Below are positions 8,443 to 17,071 of a stretch of DNA of 56,339 nucleotides, piece after piece (position 1 is the first letter of the stretch; the number at the start of each line of letters is the position of its first letter). The notes below the pieces were generated by a model, which saw only the letters and a list, made by a program, of their open reading frames with translations, did no database searches and was not told the DNA's origin. The position numbers were made by a program, and so were the translations under genes. The stretch comes from Pseudomonadota bacterium (lineage in GTDB: Bacteria; Pseudomonadota; Gammaproteobacteria; Burkholderiales; Burkholderiaceae_C), in assembly GCA_029779845.1 (NCBI GenBank), contig JAKOZT010000142.1:1-56339 (forward strand). Direction: 5' to 3'.

Positions 8443-9519
8443 GTGGCGAAGACACTGATCAGGAACATGTGGTACGTGGCCGGGTGGAGCGAGGAGTTCC
8501 TGCCGGGCCGGCTCGTGGGGCAGACCATCGTGGGGCTGCCCATCGTGCTGTGGCGCGTCGACGGCGGCGCCGGCGAGGTGACGGCGCTCGACGGCCGCTG
8601 CTGCCACAAGCGCATGCCGCTGGCCTCGGGCAAGCTGCTGCCCGACGGTACCTTGGAATGCGCCTATCACGGCCTGTGCTTCAACGCCGAGGGCAAGTGC
8701 GTGAAGATCCCCACGCAGCCGAATTCGCCGATCCCGACGCGCGCCAAGGTGCGCCCCTATCCGGTGGTCGAGCAGGACGGTCTGGTCTGGGTGTGGATGG
8801 GCGATGCCTCCCCGGGCGAGAGCCGCCCGCCGCGCGTGCCGGAAATGAAGAGCGCCGGGTGGGAGTGCATCCACCAGCCGAACAGCACGGTGGAGGCGAA
8901 CTACCTGCTGCTCATCGAGAACCTTCTGGACATCAGCCACTTCTATCCGCTGCACGACGGCAACATCGGCGACGAGGCGCACAGCGAGATCCCGGTCGAG
9001 TTCGATTTCACCTCGATCGACGGCAACCGGTCGATCAAGTGCATCCGCCAGGCGAAGAACTACCACCACCCGCCCTATCTGGCCGACTTCTTCGGCTACG
9101 ACGTGGTCGACCGCTACCACACGCACGCGATGATCTCGCCGGGGATCGTCCGGGTCGACCTGCGCTGCGCGCCGCCGGGGCAGCTCGGCACCGCGGCCGA
9201 GCGCGGCTACATCCTCACGCACATGATCACGCCGATCGACGAGGCGAGCCACAACTGGCGCATCGGCGTGACCTGCAAGGCCGACCATCGCTGGCTGGGC
9301 GACCCCTCCATCAGCGCCGCGCGCCGCGTCGCCACGCAGTTTCCGGCCGTCGTCGCGCAGGACCTGTGGGCGCTCGTCGAGCAGCAGAGGATGTTCGACG
9401 TCGGCGACGAGCGCTACCCCGGTGAAATGCACCTGCGCTCCGATGCCGCGCTGCTCAAGGCGCGCGAGATCGTGCGCGATCTCGTCGCGGCCGAGTCCAA
9501 GGCCGCGGCGACCGTCTGA
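8443..9519 (+). CDS. Rieske non-heme iron oxygenase (VanA-like)
   Basis: Oxygenase component of a Rieske monooxygenase or O/N-demethylase; uses O2 and two electrons to hydroxylate or demethylate a substrate, probably an aromatic or other organic acid. The Rieske [2Fe-2S] site is C53-x-H55 and C73-x2-H76, 17 residues apart. The catalytic iron site is D163-x2-H166-x4-H171 in [13 protein letters not shown], with D307 (VVAQDLW) as the likely third ligand. Length 358 residues fits the single-subunit vanillate-demethylase group. The start is GTG at 8443 with CAGGAGAC just before it. No VanB-type reductase is adjacent; a rubredoxin gene follows after 13 bp. Substrate unknown. Confidence 0.9.
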   Translation: MAKTLIRNMWYVAGWSEEFLPGRLVGQTIVGLPIVLWRVDGGAGEVTALDGRCCHKRMPLASGKLLPDGTLECAYHGLCFNAEGKCVKIPTQPNSPIPTRAKVRPYPVVEQDGLVWVWMGDASPGESRPPRVPEMKSAGWECIHQPNSTVEANYLLLIENLLDISHFYPLHDGNIGDEAHSEIPVEFDFTSIDGNRSIKCIRQAKNYHHPPYLADFFGYDVVDRYHTHAMISPGIVRVDLRCAPPGQLGTAAERGYILTHMITPIDEASHNWRIGVTCKADHRWLGDPSISAARRVATQFPAVVAQDLWALVEQQRMFDVGDERYPGEMHLRSDAALLKAREIVRDLVAAESKAAATV

Positions 9520-9532
9520 AGGCGGCCCGACC

Positions 9533-9730
9533 ATGAGCGACAGCACCGCTGCGTTCGCGCGCTGGACCTGCGTGATCTGCGGCTTCGTCTACGACGAGGC
9601 GCTGGGTCTGCCCGAAGAGGGCATCGCGCCGGGAACGCGCTGGGCCGACGTGCCCGAAGACTGGGGCTGCCCGGAGTGCGGCGCCATCAAGTCCGAGTTC
9701 GAGATGGTCCGCATCGCGGACGCTGCCTGA
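9533..9730 (+). CDS. Rubredoxin
   Basis: A 65-residue one-iron electron carrier. The Fe(Cys)4 site is C13-x2-C16-G and C46-P-x-C49-G-A, and the aromatic-rich core [12 protein letters not shown] and [13 protein letters not shown] is typical of rubredoxins serving oxygenases. It begins 13 bp after the Rieske oxygenase stop codon, so it is almost certainly co-transcribed and is its likely electron donor; a rubredoxin reductase gene lies later in the same cluster (14708). The start ATG at 9533 is the only one giving a family-length protein. Confidence 0.93.
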   Translation: MSDSTAAFARWTCVICGFVYDEALGLPEEGIAPGTRWADVPEDWGCPECGAIKSEFEMVRIADAA

Positions 9731-9814
9731 GAGAGCCCAAGGAAGGCGCGCCCTGCAGCCCCGGCCCGCAACCCGCGGCGAGGCGCTTCGCTACAAACGA
9801 ATGGAGACAAGCAC

Positions 9815-11155
9815 ATGAATGCAAACCTCGATCCGACCTCCCGCCGGCTGCGGCGCGAGATGATGAAGCTCGCCGCGCTGAATGCCGGCCTGCTCGCGTT
9901 GCCGGGAGGCCTGCGCGAGGCCCTGGCGCAGGCCGCCGCGATGGGCAACTTCCCCGAGGGCGTGAAAGGCGATTCGGCGTTCGTCGGCGTCTCGGTGCCT
10001 CTGACCGGACCCTTCTCCGCCGAAGGCAAGGACCAGCAGCTCGGCTTCGAGCTCGCCTTCGAGCACCTGAACAGCGGCAAGTGGGTCGGGCTGATCCCGG
10101 AGATCAAGGCCAAGGGCGTGCTCGGCAAGAAGATCGAGTTCGGCGTGGCCGACACCGAGGCCAAGCCCGAACCCGCCATCCAGGCGCAGACGCGCTTCCT
10201 GCGCAACAACAAGGCCATCCTGATGACGGGCTGCTACAGCAGCGCGGTCACGGTGGCGCTGGGCAAGCTCGCCTCGCGCGAGAAGGTGCTCTACATGGCC
10301 GGGCCGGCCGGCTCCGACGACGTGACCGGCAAGGACTGCCAGCGCTTCAGCTTCCGTTCTCAGCCCAGCACCTACATGGCGGCCAAGGCGCTCGCGCCGG
10401 TGCTGGCCGAGAAGCTCGGCAAGAACCGCTCGGTGGCCTATCTGGTGCCGGACTACACCTTCGGCCACACCCAGTACAACGCCATGGTGCGCTTCACCGA
10501 GGCGATGGGCTGGAAGGTGGCGACCAAGCAGGTGTGCCCCATCGGCACGGTCGACTACAGCACCTATCTGCTCAACATCGCGAACAGCGGCGCCAACGTG
10601 TTCGTCAACTGCACGGTGGGCAACGACTGCTCGCTGTCGGTCAAGCAGGCGCGCACCTTCGGCGTGCTGAAGGACACCGCCCTGGTCGTCCCGACGCTGC
10701 AGCCTTTCCTCGCCCAGCAGCTCGGCGCCGAGGTGACGCAGGGGCTGTGGGGCGCGATGGACTTCTGGTGGGCGATGGGCGCCAACAACGCGATCGCCAA
10801 GCTCTTCGTCGACGACTTCCTCGCCCGGCACAAGTACAAGCCCTACTGGCCTGCCCACATCGCGTACTGCCAGATGCAGATCTGGGCCGCGGCCGTCGAG
10901 CGCGCGAAGACCTTCCATCCCGTGGAGGTCATCAAGCAGCTCGAGTCCGGCAAGCCGATGACGACGAGCCTGGGCGAGGTGTACTACCGCGCCGGCGACC
11001 ATCAGCTGGTGCGCCCCGTGCCGGTGATGCGCGGCAAGAAGCCGTCGGAGATGAAGTCGCCCGACGACTACTACGAACTCGTGCAGATGGTGGCCGGCAA
11101 GGACGCCGTGCCGCCGCTCGAGGAGACCAACTGCAAGATGGCCGACTTCACCTGA
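9815..11155 (+). CDS. ABC transporter substrate-binding protein (LivK type)
   Basis: Periplasmic binding protein of the branched-chain amino-acid/aromatic-acid family (peripla_BP_6), 446 residues. It has a Tat-like N-terminus (SRRLRREM followed by a hydrophobic stretch to ALAQAAA), so export as a folded protein is possible. The mature part begins about residue 42; GVSVPLTGPFSAEGKDQ is the usual first-lobe ligand loop. GGAGA precedes the ATG at 9815. It lies between the rubredoxin and permease genes and should deliver the cluster A substrate to the LivHMGF-type permease. Ligand cannot be read from sequence. Confidence 0.88.
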   Translation: MNANLDPTSRRLRREMMKLAALNAGLLALPGGLREALAQAAAMGNFPEGVKGDSAFVGVSVPLTGPFSAEGKDQQLGFELAFEHLNSGKWVGLIPEIKAKGVLGKKIEFGVADTEAKPEPAIQAQTRFLRNNKAILMTGCYSSAVTVALGKLASREKVLYMAGPAGSDDVTGKDCQRFSFRSQPSTYMAAKALAPVLAEKLGKNRSVAYLVPDYTFGHTQYNAMVRFTEAMGWKVATKQVCPIGTVDYSTYLLNIANSGANVFVNCTVGNDCSLSVKQARTFGVLKDTALVVPTLQPFLAQQLGAEVTQGLWGAMDFWWAMGANNAIAKLFVDDFLARHKYKPYWPAHIAYCQMQIWAAAVERAKTFHPVEVIKQLESGKPMTTSLGEVYYRAGDHQLVRPVPVMRGKKPSEMKSPDDYYELVQMVAGKDAVPPLEETNCKMADFT

Positions 11156-11201
11156 TGCCGGCCCGGCCGCTTCGCAGGCCTCTCTTCACCCTCCGCGACC
11201 C

Positions 11202-11222
11202 GCGCGCCGCACGGCGGCGCGC
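11202..11222 (+). promoter_or_regulatory. Intercistronic hairpin between binding-protein and permease genes
   Basis: GCGCGCCG (11202-11209) and CGGCGCGC (11215-11222) form a perfect 8-bp stem with a 5-nt loop in the 109-bp gap. There is no U-tract, so it is not a standard terminator. Such hairpins often protect the upstream mRNA and give more binding protein than permease; that role is inferred. Confidence 0.45.
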
Positions 11223-11264
11223 GAACGACGGAGCCTTGCCAAGACCTCCTGACGGAGAACGGTC

Positions 11265-12140
11265 ATGCCGCCCACCGGATTGATCCTCTCGCAAGTCTTT
11301 CATGGCCTGGTGCTCGGCGGGATGCTGGCGCTCGTCGGGTCCGGGTTGACGATCATCCTCGGCACGCTGGGGCTGGTGAACTTCGCGCACGGCGCGTTCT
11401 TCACCTTCGCGGCCTACGCCGGCTGGCTCATCTACGAGCAAACCGGCTCCTACCTGGTCGCGCTGCTGGCCGGCGCGCTGCTGACCTGCGCGCTGGGCCT
11501 GGTCATCGAGCGCTCGCTGATCAGCCGCTTCTACCAGCGTCCGCACGAGGACCAGATCCTGCTGACCTTCGGCCTGGGCATCGTCATCGTCGAGGCGCTG
11601 CGCTGGCAGTTCGGGGGCGTCGGCAAGACGATGCCGGTGCCCGAGCTGCTCTCCGGCGCGATGCGCGTCGGGCCGATCATCTATCCGGAATACCGCCTCG
11701 CGGTGTTCGGCATCGCGGCGCTCGCGCTGCTCGGCTGCTATCTGCTGCTGTACCACTCGCGTCTCGGCCTGATCGTGCGCGCCGCGATCGAGGACACGGT
11801 GATGGTGCGCATCCTCGGTCTGCGCGCCTCGCGCATCCGCTCGATGGTGTTCGGCCTCGGCGTGCTGGCGGTGGGCGTGGCCGGCGTGGCGCTCGGCCCC
11901 ATCGTCTCGATCTATCCGGACGTCGGCGGGCGCTTCATGGTGCAGTCCTTCGTCGTCGTCGTGATCGGCGGGCTCGGCTCGTTCCCCGGGGCGATCCTGG
12001 GCGGCTTCGTCGCCGGCCAGATCCAGACGCTCACCTCGATCTTCGACCCGGCCTACAGCGACCTGATGCTGTTCCTGGTGATGGTGATCATTCTGGCGGT
12101 GCGTCCGCGCGGCCTGCTCGGCGTGGAGGGACGCCAATGA
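11265..12140 (+). CDS. Branched-chain-type ABC permease LivH
   Basis: Inner-membrane permease subunit of the cluster A importer, 291 residues with about eight hydrophobic segments. Typical family features are GMLALVGSGLTIILGTLGLVN near the N-terminus and the late VVVIGGLGSFPGAILGG loop, which contacts the ATPase. CGGAGA lies upstream of ATG 11265. Its stop overlaps the start of the LivM-LivG fusion by 4 nt (ATGA), implying coupled translation. Confidence 0.9.
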   Translation: MPPTGLILSQVFHGLVLGGMLALVGSGLTIILGTLGLVNFAHGAFFTFAAYAGWLIYEQTGSYLVALLAGALLTCALGLVIERSLISRFYQRPHEDQILLTFGLGIVIVEALRWQFGGVGKTMPVPELLSGAMRVGPIIYPEYRLAVFGIAALALLGCYLLLYHSRLGLIVRAAIEDTVMVRILGLRASRIRSMVFGLGVLAVGVAGVALGPIVSIYPDVGGRFMVQSFVVVVIGGLGSFPGAILGGFVAGQIQTLTSIFDPAYSDLMLFLVMVIILAVRPRGLLGVEGRQ

Positions 12141-14023
12141 ACTCGAAGGTGCAAACCCTGGCGTCCACCGAGGCGCAGCAGGCGCAGCCGAGCGCGCGGC
12201 CCCGGGTGCGCCCGCTGCGCTGGCCGGAAACCTGGATCGCTCTGGCGCTGGCGGCCATGCCCTTCGTGCTGCTGCACAGCGGCGGCTCCGTGGACACGGC
12301 GATCCGCATCCTGATCTGGGGCCTGTTCGGGCTCGGCTTCGACATCCTGTTCGGCTACGCCGGCCTGCTCGCCTTCGGGCAGGCGGCGTTCTTCGGCGCG
12401 GGAGGGTTCGTCTCCGCGTACCTGCTGGTCAGCGGCGCCGTCGACAGCGTGCTGCTGGCCGCGATGTTCGGCACGCTGGCCGCCGTGGCGCTGAGCTTCC
12501 TGGTCGGCTGGGTGTCGCTGCGGCGCGTGGGCATCTACTTCTCGATGATCACCTTCGCCATCGGCGAGCTCGCGCACTTCATGCAGAACTCGGTGCTGTC
12601 GCGCTGGACGGGCGGCGACAACGGGCTGCCCGGCGTGCCGTACCCGCAGTTCCGGCTCGGCGAGCGTCTCGTCGAGATCGCGCCGGGCTGGAACATGTAC
12701 GTCTTGTTCGCGCTGCTGTTTCTCGCGGCGTTCTGGTTCGCTCGCCGGCTCGTGCGCTCGCCCTTCGGTCACGTGCTCAATGCGATGCGCATCAACCCCG
12801 ACCGCACGCTGGCGGTGGGGCATCACCTGTGGCGCTACAAGCTCGCCGCGCTGGTGGTGTCGGCCGCGTATGCGGGGCTGGCCGGCAGCATGCTCGGCAT
12901 GTTCCAGAGCTACATCGGCCCGGATGCCGTCTCGCTCGAGACGTCCAGCCAGGTCGTGATGCAGACCGTGATCGGCGGCGTGCGCACGCTGGTGGGCCCG
13001 CTCGTCGGCGCGGCGATCTGGATCTATCTGCGCGACGTGCTGCAACAGATTCCGGGCATCGGCGGCGCGTGGAAGCTGATCCTCGGTGCGCTGTTCGTGC
13101 TCGCCGTGACCGTGATGCGCCGCGGCATCGTCGGCGAGATCCGGCACTGGTGGAGCCGGCGCGCCGCCCGGCCGGCGCCGCCCGCGCAGGCAGGCGCTGC
13201 GGCAGGCGTGTCGCCGCTGCGCGCCGCGATCCAGCGCACGGCGCCGGGGCCCGATGCCGAGGTGGCGATCGAGGCGCGGAACATCCGGATGCAGTTCGGC
13301 GGGCTGGTGGCGCTCGAGCAGGTCGACCTGGCCGTTCGCAGCGGCGAGATCATGGGGCTGATCGGCCCGAACGGCGCCGGCAAGAGCACGCTGTTCAAGA
13401 TCATGACCGGTGAACTGCGGCCGAGCGCCGGCGAGGTGATCTTCCAGGGCCGCTCCATCGCCGGCATCGGCGTGCGCGAGGCCTGTCGCCTGGGCGTCAG
13501 CAAGAGCTACCAGATCGTGCAGGTCTATCCGGATCTGACGGCGCGCGAGAACCTCTACGTTCCGCTGCTCGCGCGGCGGCGCGGTGCGTTCCGCTTCGAC
13601 GTCTTGAGCACGCTGCGCGGCAATGCGGCGATGGAGGCCGAGGCCGAGAAGCTGCTCGGCGCGATGGAACTGCTCGCGCGCGCCGACACGGTGGTCTCGG
13701 AGATGGCCTACGGCGAGAAGCGGCGCCTGGAGATCGCGATCGCGCTGGCCACGGAGCCCCGCGTCCTGCTGCTCGACGAGCCGCTGGCCGGGCTGAGCCC
13801 GGCCGAGCGAGCGCAGGTGGTGCAGGTGATCCGCCATGCGGCCGTGGGCCGCACGGTGCTGGTCGTCGAGCACGACATGGACGCCGTCTTCGAACTGGCC
13901 GATCGCATCACGATGCTGCACATGGGGCGCAATCTCGTGACCGGGACGCCGGCCGAGATCCGCGACAACGCCGCGGTGCACACCGCCTACCTGGGAACGC
14001 GCGATGAACGCCCCGCTGCTTGA
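12137..14023 (+). CDS. LivM permease–LivG ATPase fusion
   Basis: A 628-residue fusion of an importer permease and its ATPase. Residues about 30-335 are LivM-like: several transmembrane helices including FGYAGLLAFGQAAFFG and the IGGVRTLVGPLVGA coupling region. A Pro/Ala/Arg-rich linker (about 340-375) joins the LivG-like ATPase with Walker A GPNGAGKST (about 409-417), signature MAYGEKRRLEIA and Walker B VLLLDEP. No stop or frameshift lies between the halves, so this looks like a true fusion. It overlaps livF by 20 nt. Many soil Burkholderiales have such fusions, usually in aromatic or acid uptake clusters. Confidence 0.9.
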   Translation: MNSKVQTLASTEAQQAQPSARPRVRPLRWPETWIALALAAMPFVLLHSGGSVDTAIRILIWGLFGLGFDILFGYAGLLAFGQAAFFGAGGFVSAYLLVSGAVDSVLLAAMFGTLAAVALSFLVGWVSLRRVGIYFSMITFAIGELAHFMQNSVLSRWTGGDNGLPGVPYPQFRLGERLVEIAPGWNMYVLFALLFLAAFWFARRLVRSPFGHVLNAMRINPDRTLAVGHHLWRYKLAALVVSAAYAGLAGSMLGMFQSYIGPDAVSLETSSQVVMQTVIGGVRTLVGPLVGAAIWIYLRDVLQQIPGIGGAWKLILGALFVLAVTVMRRGIVGEIRHWWSRRAARPAPPAQAGAAAGVSPLRAAIQRTAPGPDAEVAIEARNIRMQFGGLVALEQVDLAVRSGEIMGLIGPNGAGKSTLFKIMTGELRPSAGEVIFQGRSIAGIGVREACRLGVSKSYQIVQVYPDLTARENLYVPLLARRRGAFRFDVLSTLRGNAAMEAEAEKLLGAMELLARADTVVSEMAYGEKRRLEIAIALATEPRVLLLDEPLAGLSPAERAQVVQVIRHAAVGRTVLVVEHDMDAVFELADRITMLHMGRNLVTGTPAEIRDNAAVHTAYLGTRDERPAA

Positions 14024-14708
14024 ACTGGACAGCGTCAACACCTACTACGGCGAGTCGCACGCGCTGCACGACGTGCGGCTGCGCGTGGCCGAGGGGGAGG
14101 TGGTCGCGCTGCTCGGCCGCAACGGCGCGGGCAAGAGCACGACGCTGAAGACCGTGATGGGCGTGCTGCCGCCGCGCAGCGGGGCCGTGCGCGTCGCCGG
14201 CGAGACGCTGGCCGCGCCCACGCCGGAGGATCTGGCGCGCCGCGGCGTGCAGCTGGTGCCGGAGGAGCGCCGCATCTTCGGCGGCCTCTCGGTGGAGGAG
14301 AACCTGAGCATCGCCGCGCTCAGCTGCGCCACGCCGATGCCGGTGTCGGAGATCTATCGCATCTTCCCGAGACTGCAGGAACGCCGCCGCTCGCTGGGCC
14401 GCTTTCTCTCCGGCGGCGAACAGCAGATGCTGTCGATCGCGCGCGCGATGATCCGCCGCCCGCGCCTGCTGATGCTCGACGAGCCGTTCGAAGGCCTCGC
14501 GCCGATCATCGTGCAGGCCCTGCTCGCGGTGGTGGCCGACCTCGCGCGGCAGGGCCAGACCATCGTCATCGTCGAGCAGAACGTGGAGGCCTGCCTGCGC
14601 CTGGCCGATCGCGCCTATGTGCTGAGCAACGGCCAGGTGGTCTACGAGGGCCGCGCCGAAGACCTGCGCGAGGACCACGAGACGCAACGCCGCTACCTGA
14701 GCGTGTGA
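14004..14708 (+). CDS. ABC transporter ATPase LivF
   Basis: Second nucleotide-binding subunit of the cluster A importer, 234 residues. Walker A GRNGAGKSTT, signature LSGGEQQMLSIARAM and Walker B LLMLDEPFEGLAP are all present, as is the H-loop region IVIVEQNVEACLRLADRAYVL. The gene starts inside the 3' end of the LivM-LivG fusion and its stop codon shares bases with the next start (TGATG), so the operon is tightly coupled. Confidence 0.92.
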   Translation: MNAPLLELDSVNTYYGESHALHDVRLRVAEGEVVALLGRNGAGKSTTLKTVMGVLPPRSGAVRVAGETLAAPTPEDLARRGVQLVPEERRIFGGLSVEENLSIAALSCATPMPVSEIYRIFPRLQERRRSLGRFLSGGEQQMLSIARAMIRRPRLLMLDEPFEGLAPIIVQALLAVVADLARQGQTIVIVEQNVEACLRLADRAYVLSNGQVVYEGRAEDLREDHETQRRYLSV

Positions 14709-15856
14709 TGGGCGAAGACGTCGTCATCGTCGGCAGCGGCATCGCGGGGCACGCGCTGGCGCGCGAGCTGCGCCGGGCCGCGCCGGACCTGCCGATCACG
14801 CTGGTGTGCGCGGACGGCGGCGAGATCTACGCCAAGCCGACGCTCTCGGTCGCGCTGTCGCAAGGCAAGTTGCCCGACGCGATCCCGAGCGCGGGCGCGA
14901 CGCGCTTCGCCGAGCAGCAGCGCATCGCGATGCGCACGCACACCACGGTGCGCGCGCTGGACACGGCCGCCCGCCGCATCGAGACCGACGCGGGCAGCCT
15001 CGATTTCGGCCGGCTGGTGCTGGCGCTGGGCGCGCGCCAGATCGGATTGCCCGGCGCCGCGTTCGACGAGCGGATGCTGAGCGTCAACCATCTCGACGAC
15101 TACCGCGTCTTCCGCGCCGCGCTGGACGGACGGCGGCGCGTGCTGGTGCTCGGCGCCGGCTTCATCGGCTGCGAGTTCGCCTGCGACCTGCGGCAGGCCG
15201 GCTTCGAGGTCGAGCTCGTCGATCTCGCCCCGCGGCCGCTGGCGCGCTTCTGGCCGGATGCGCTGTCGGCGCGCTTCGTTGCCCGCCTCGCGGACGCCGG
15301 CATCCGCTGGCATCTCGGCGTGCGCATCGAGCGGCTGCAGCGCGAGGGCGATCGCGTCGTCGCCGCGCTGTCCGACGGCACGCTGGTGCACGCCGATCTC
15401 GCGCTCAGCGCGCTGGGGCTGGCGCCATGCACGGAACTGGCGCGAGAGGCCGGTCTGCGCATCGGCCGCGGCATCGCGGTCGACGCCACGCTGGCGACCT
15501 CGGCCCCGGGCGTGTACGCGCTGGGCGATTGCGCCGAGATCGACGGACATCTCTGGCCCTTCGTCATGCCCATCCTGCATTGCGCGCGCGCGCTCGCGCG
15601 CACGCTGGCCGGCACGCCCACCCCGATCGCGTTTCCGCCCATGCCGATCGTGCTCAAGACGCCGGCTTGTCCGGCCGCCTTCCTGCCCGCGCCGAGCGGC
15701 GCGAACGGCACCTGGCAGCTGGACGGCGAGGACTGCGCGGTGCTGCGCGATCCGTCCGGCGAGGCGATCGGCGTGGCGCTGCTGGGGGCCGCGGTCCAGC
15801 GGCGCGACGAATGGGTGCGGCAGCTCGCGGCCGCCAAAGAAGCTTTTGTTCATTGA
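14708..15856 (+). CDS. Rubredoxin/ferredoxin reductase (FAD, NAD(P)H)
   Basis: Flavoprotein passing electrons from NAD(P)H to rubredoxin. The 382-residue protein has an FAD-binding GSGIAG fold at residues 9-14, the rubredoxin-reductase-like EIYAKPTLSVALSQGK segment, a second dinucleotide fold VLVLGAGFIGCEFA for NAD(P)H, and GVYALGDCAEIDG near the C-terminus, which closes the FAD site. This layout matches RubB/AlkT rather than VanB-type flavin-[2Fe-2S] reductases. ATG 14708 overlaps the livF stop (TGATG). Its likely partner is the rubredoxin at 9533, and through it the Rieske oxygenase at 8443. Confidence 0.87.
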   Translation: MGEDVVIVGSGIAGHALARELRRAAPDLPITLVCADGGEIYAKPTLSVALSQGKLPDAIPSAGATRFAEQQRIAMRTHTTVRALDTAARRIETDAGSLDFGRLVLALGARQIGLPGAAFDERMLSVNHLDDYRVFRAALDGRRRVLVLGAGFIGCEFACDLRQAGFEVELVDLAPRPLARFWPDALSARFVARLADAGIRWHLGVRIERLQREGDRVVAALSDGTLVHADLALSALGLAPCTELAREAGLRIGRGIAVDATLATSAPGVYALGDCAEIDGHLWPFVMPILHCARALARTLAGTPTPIAFPPMPIVLKTPACPAAFLPAPSGANGTWQLDGEDCAVLRDPSGEAIGVALLGAAVQRRDEWVRQLAAAKEAFVH

Positions 15857-15898
15857 GTTTTGTTCACTGAGCGCAGTCCACGAGTGGAGAGCCCCTAC

Positions 15899-17071
15899 AT
15901 GTCAGAAAAGTCCTTCAAGCCTCTGGCCGGCGTGCGCGTGCTGGAGTTCGGCCAGATCGTCACCGCGCCGTTCTGCGCGCTGCTGCTGGCCGACTTCGGC
16001 GCCGATGTCGTGAAGGTCGAGAACCCCGAGGGCGGCGACGGCATGCGGCAATGGCCGCCGCTGATGCAGAAGGAGGAGGGCGGCGAGCGCTTCAGCGGCA
16101 ACTTCGCGTCGCTGAACCGCAGCAAGCGCAGCCTCGTGGCGGACCTGAAGGACGAGCGCCAGGTCGCGCGGCTGCGCGAGCTGTGCTCCTCGGCGGACAT
16201 CGTGCTGGAGAACTTCCGCCCCGGCGTGATGGAGCGTCTCGGCCTCGGCTACGAGACGCTTCGCCAGCGCAATCCGCGGCTGGTCTACTGCTCCCTCACC
16301 GGCTACGGCCAGACCGGTCCCTACGCGAAGAAGGGCGCCTTCGACGTGACGGTGCAGGCCATCAGCGGCGTGATGAGCGTCACCGGCGAGGAGGATGGCC
16401 CGCCGGTCAAGTGCGGCGTGCCGGTGGCCGACTTCACCGCCGGGCTGTACGCGGCCTATTCGTCGCTGGCCGCCTACGAGCAGGCGCGGCGCACCGGCGA
16501 GGGCACGCATGTCGACTGTTCGATGCTCGGCTGCGTGCTCGGCATCTCCGCGCTGCAGGTCAGCGAATATTTCGGCACCGGCCAGCCGCCGCGCCGGCTC
16601 GGTTCGGCGCATCCGCGCAACGCGCCCTATCAGGGCTTCGAGGGGCGCGACAAGCCCTTCGCGATCGCGGCCGGCAACGACAAGCTGTGGGGCGAGGTGT
16701 GCGCGGCGGTGGGCATGCCCGAGCTGAAGGACGACCCGCGCTTCGTCACGCAGTCCCTGCGTGCGCGCAACCAGCACGAGCTCGCCGCCCTGCTGCAACC
16801 GCACTTCTCGCGGCGCGACGCGACCGACTGGCTGGCCGAATTCGATCGGCGCGGCGTGCCCTGCGCGCCGGTGAACAGCTTTGCCGACATCCTGGCCGAC
16901 CGCCACGTGGCGGAGATGAACCTGATGCGCGACATCGAGCTGCCCAACGGCGTGCGCACGCCGACCTTCGTCTACCCCGTCAAGCTGAAGGGCTATGCCT
17001 TCGAGGCGGGTGTGCGGCCGCCTCGGCTGGGCGAGCACACGGAGGAGGTCTACGCGCAATGGCTGTCGTGA
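15899..17071 (+). CDS. CaiB/BaiF family (class III) CoA-transferase
   Basis: Transfers CoA between an acyl-CoA and a free acid without a phosphoanhydride intermediate. The 390-residue protein begins PLAGVRVLEFGQIVTAPFCALLLADFGADVVKVE, a family hallmark of the CoA-binding Rossmann part; ENFRPGVMERLGLGYE and YCSLTGYGQTGPYAKKGAFD follow, where D149 is the likely catalytic aspartate that forms an acyl anhydride. The start at 15899 (MSEKSFKPL) follows a GTGGAGAG ribosome site. It probably activates the imported or oxygenated acid of cluster A. Its last codons overlap the next gene by 13 nt. Confidence 0.9.
   Translation: MSEKSFKPLAGVRVLEFGQIVTAPFCALLLADFGADVVKVENPEGGDGMRQWPPLMQKEEGGERFSGNFASLNRSKRSLVADLKDERQVARLRELCSSADIVLENFRPGVMERLGLGYETLRQRNPRLVYCSLTGYGQTGPYAKKGAFDVTVQAISGVMSVTGEEDGPPVKCGVPVADFTAGLYAAYSSLAAYEQARRTGEGTHVDCSMLGCVLGISALQVSEYFGTGQPPRRLGSAHPRNAPYQGFEGRDKPFAIAAGNDKLWGEVCAAVGMPELKDDPRFVTQSLRARNQHELAALLQPHFSRRDATDWLAEFDRRGVPCAPVNSFADILADRHVAEMNLMRDIELPNGVRTPTFVYPVKLKGYAFEAGVRPPRLGEHTEEVYAQWLS

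Noticed and set aside
8257..9546. Open minus-strand extension continuing upstream of the IclR gene
   Set aside because: It runs antisense to the Rieske oxygenase and lacks homology-like features; the ATG at 8256 has a good ribosome site and gives a family-length IclR protein.
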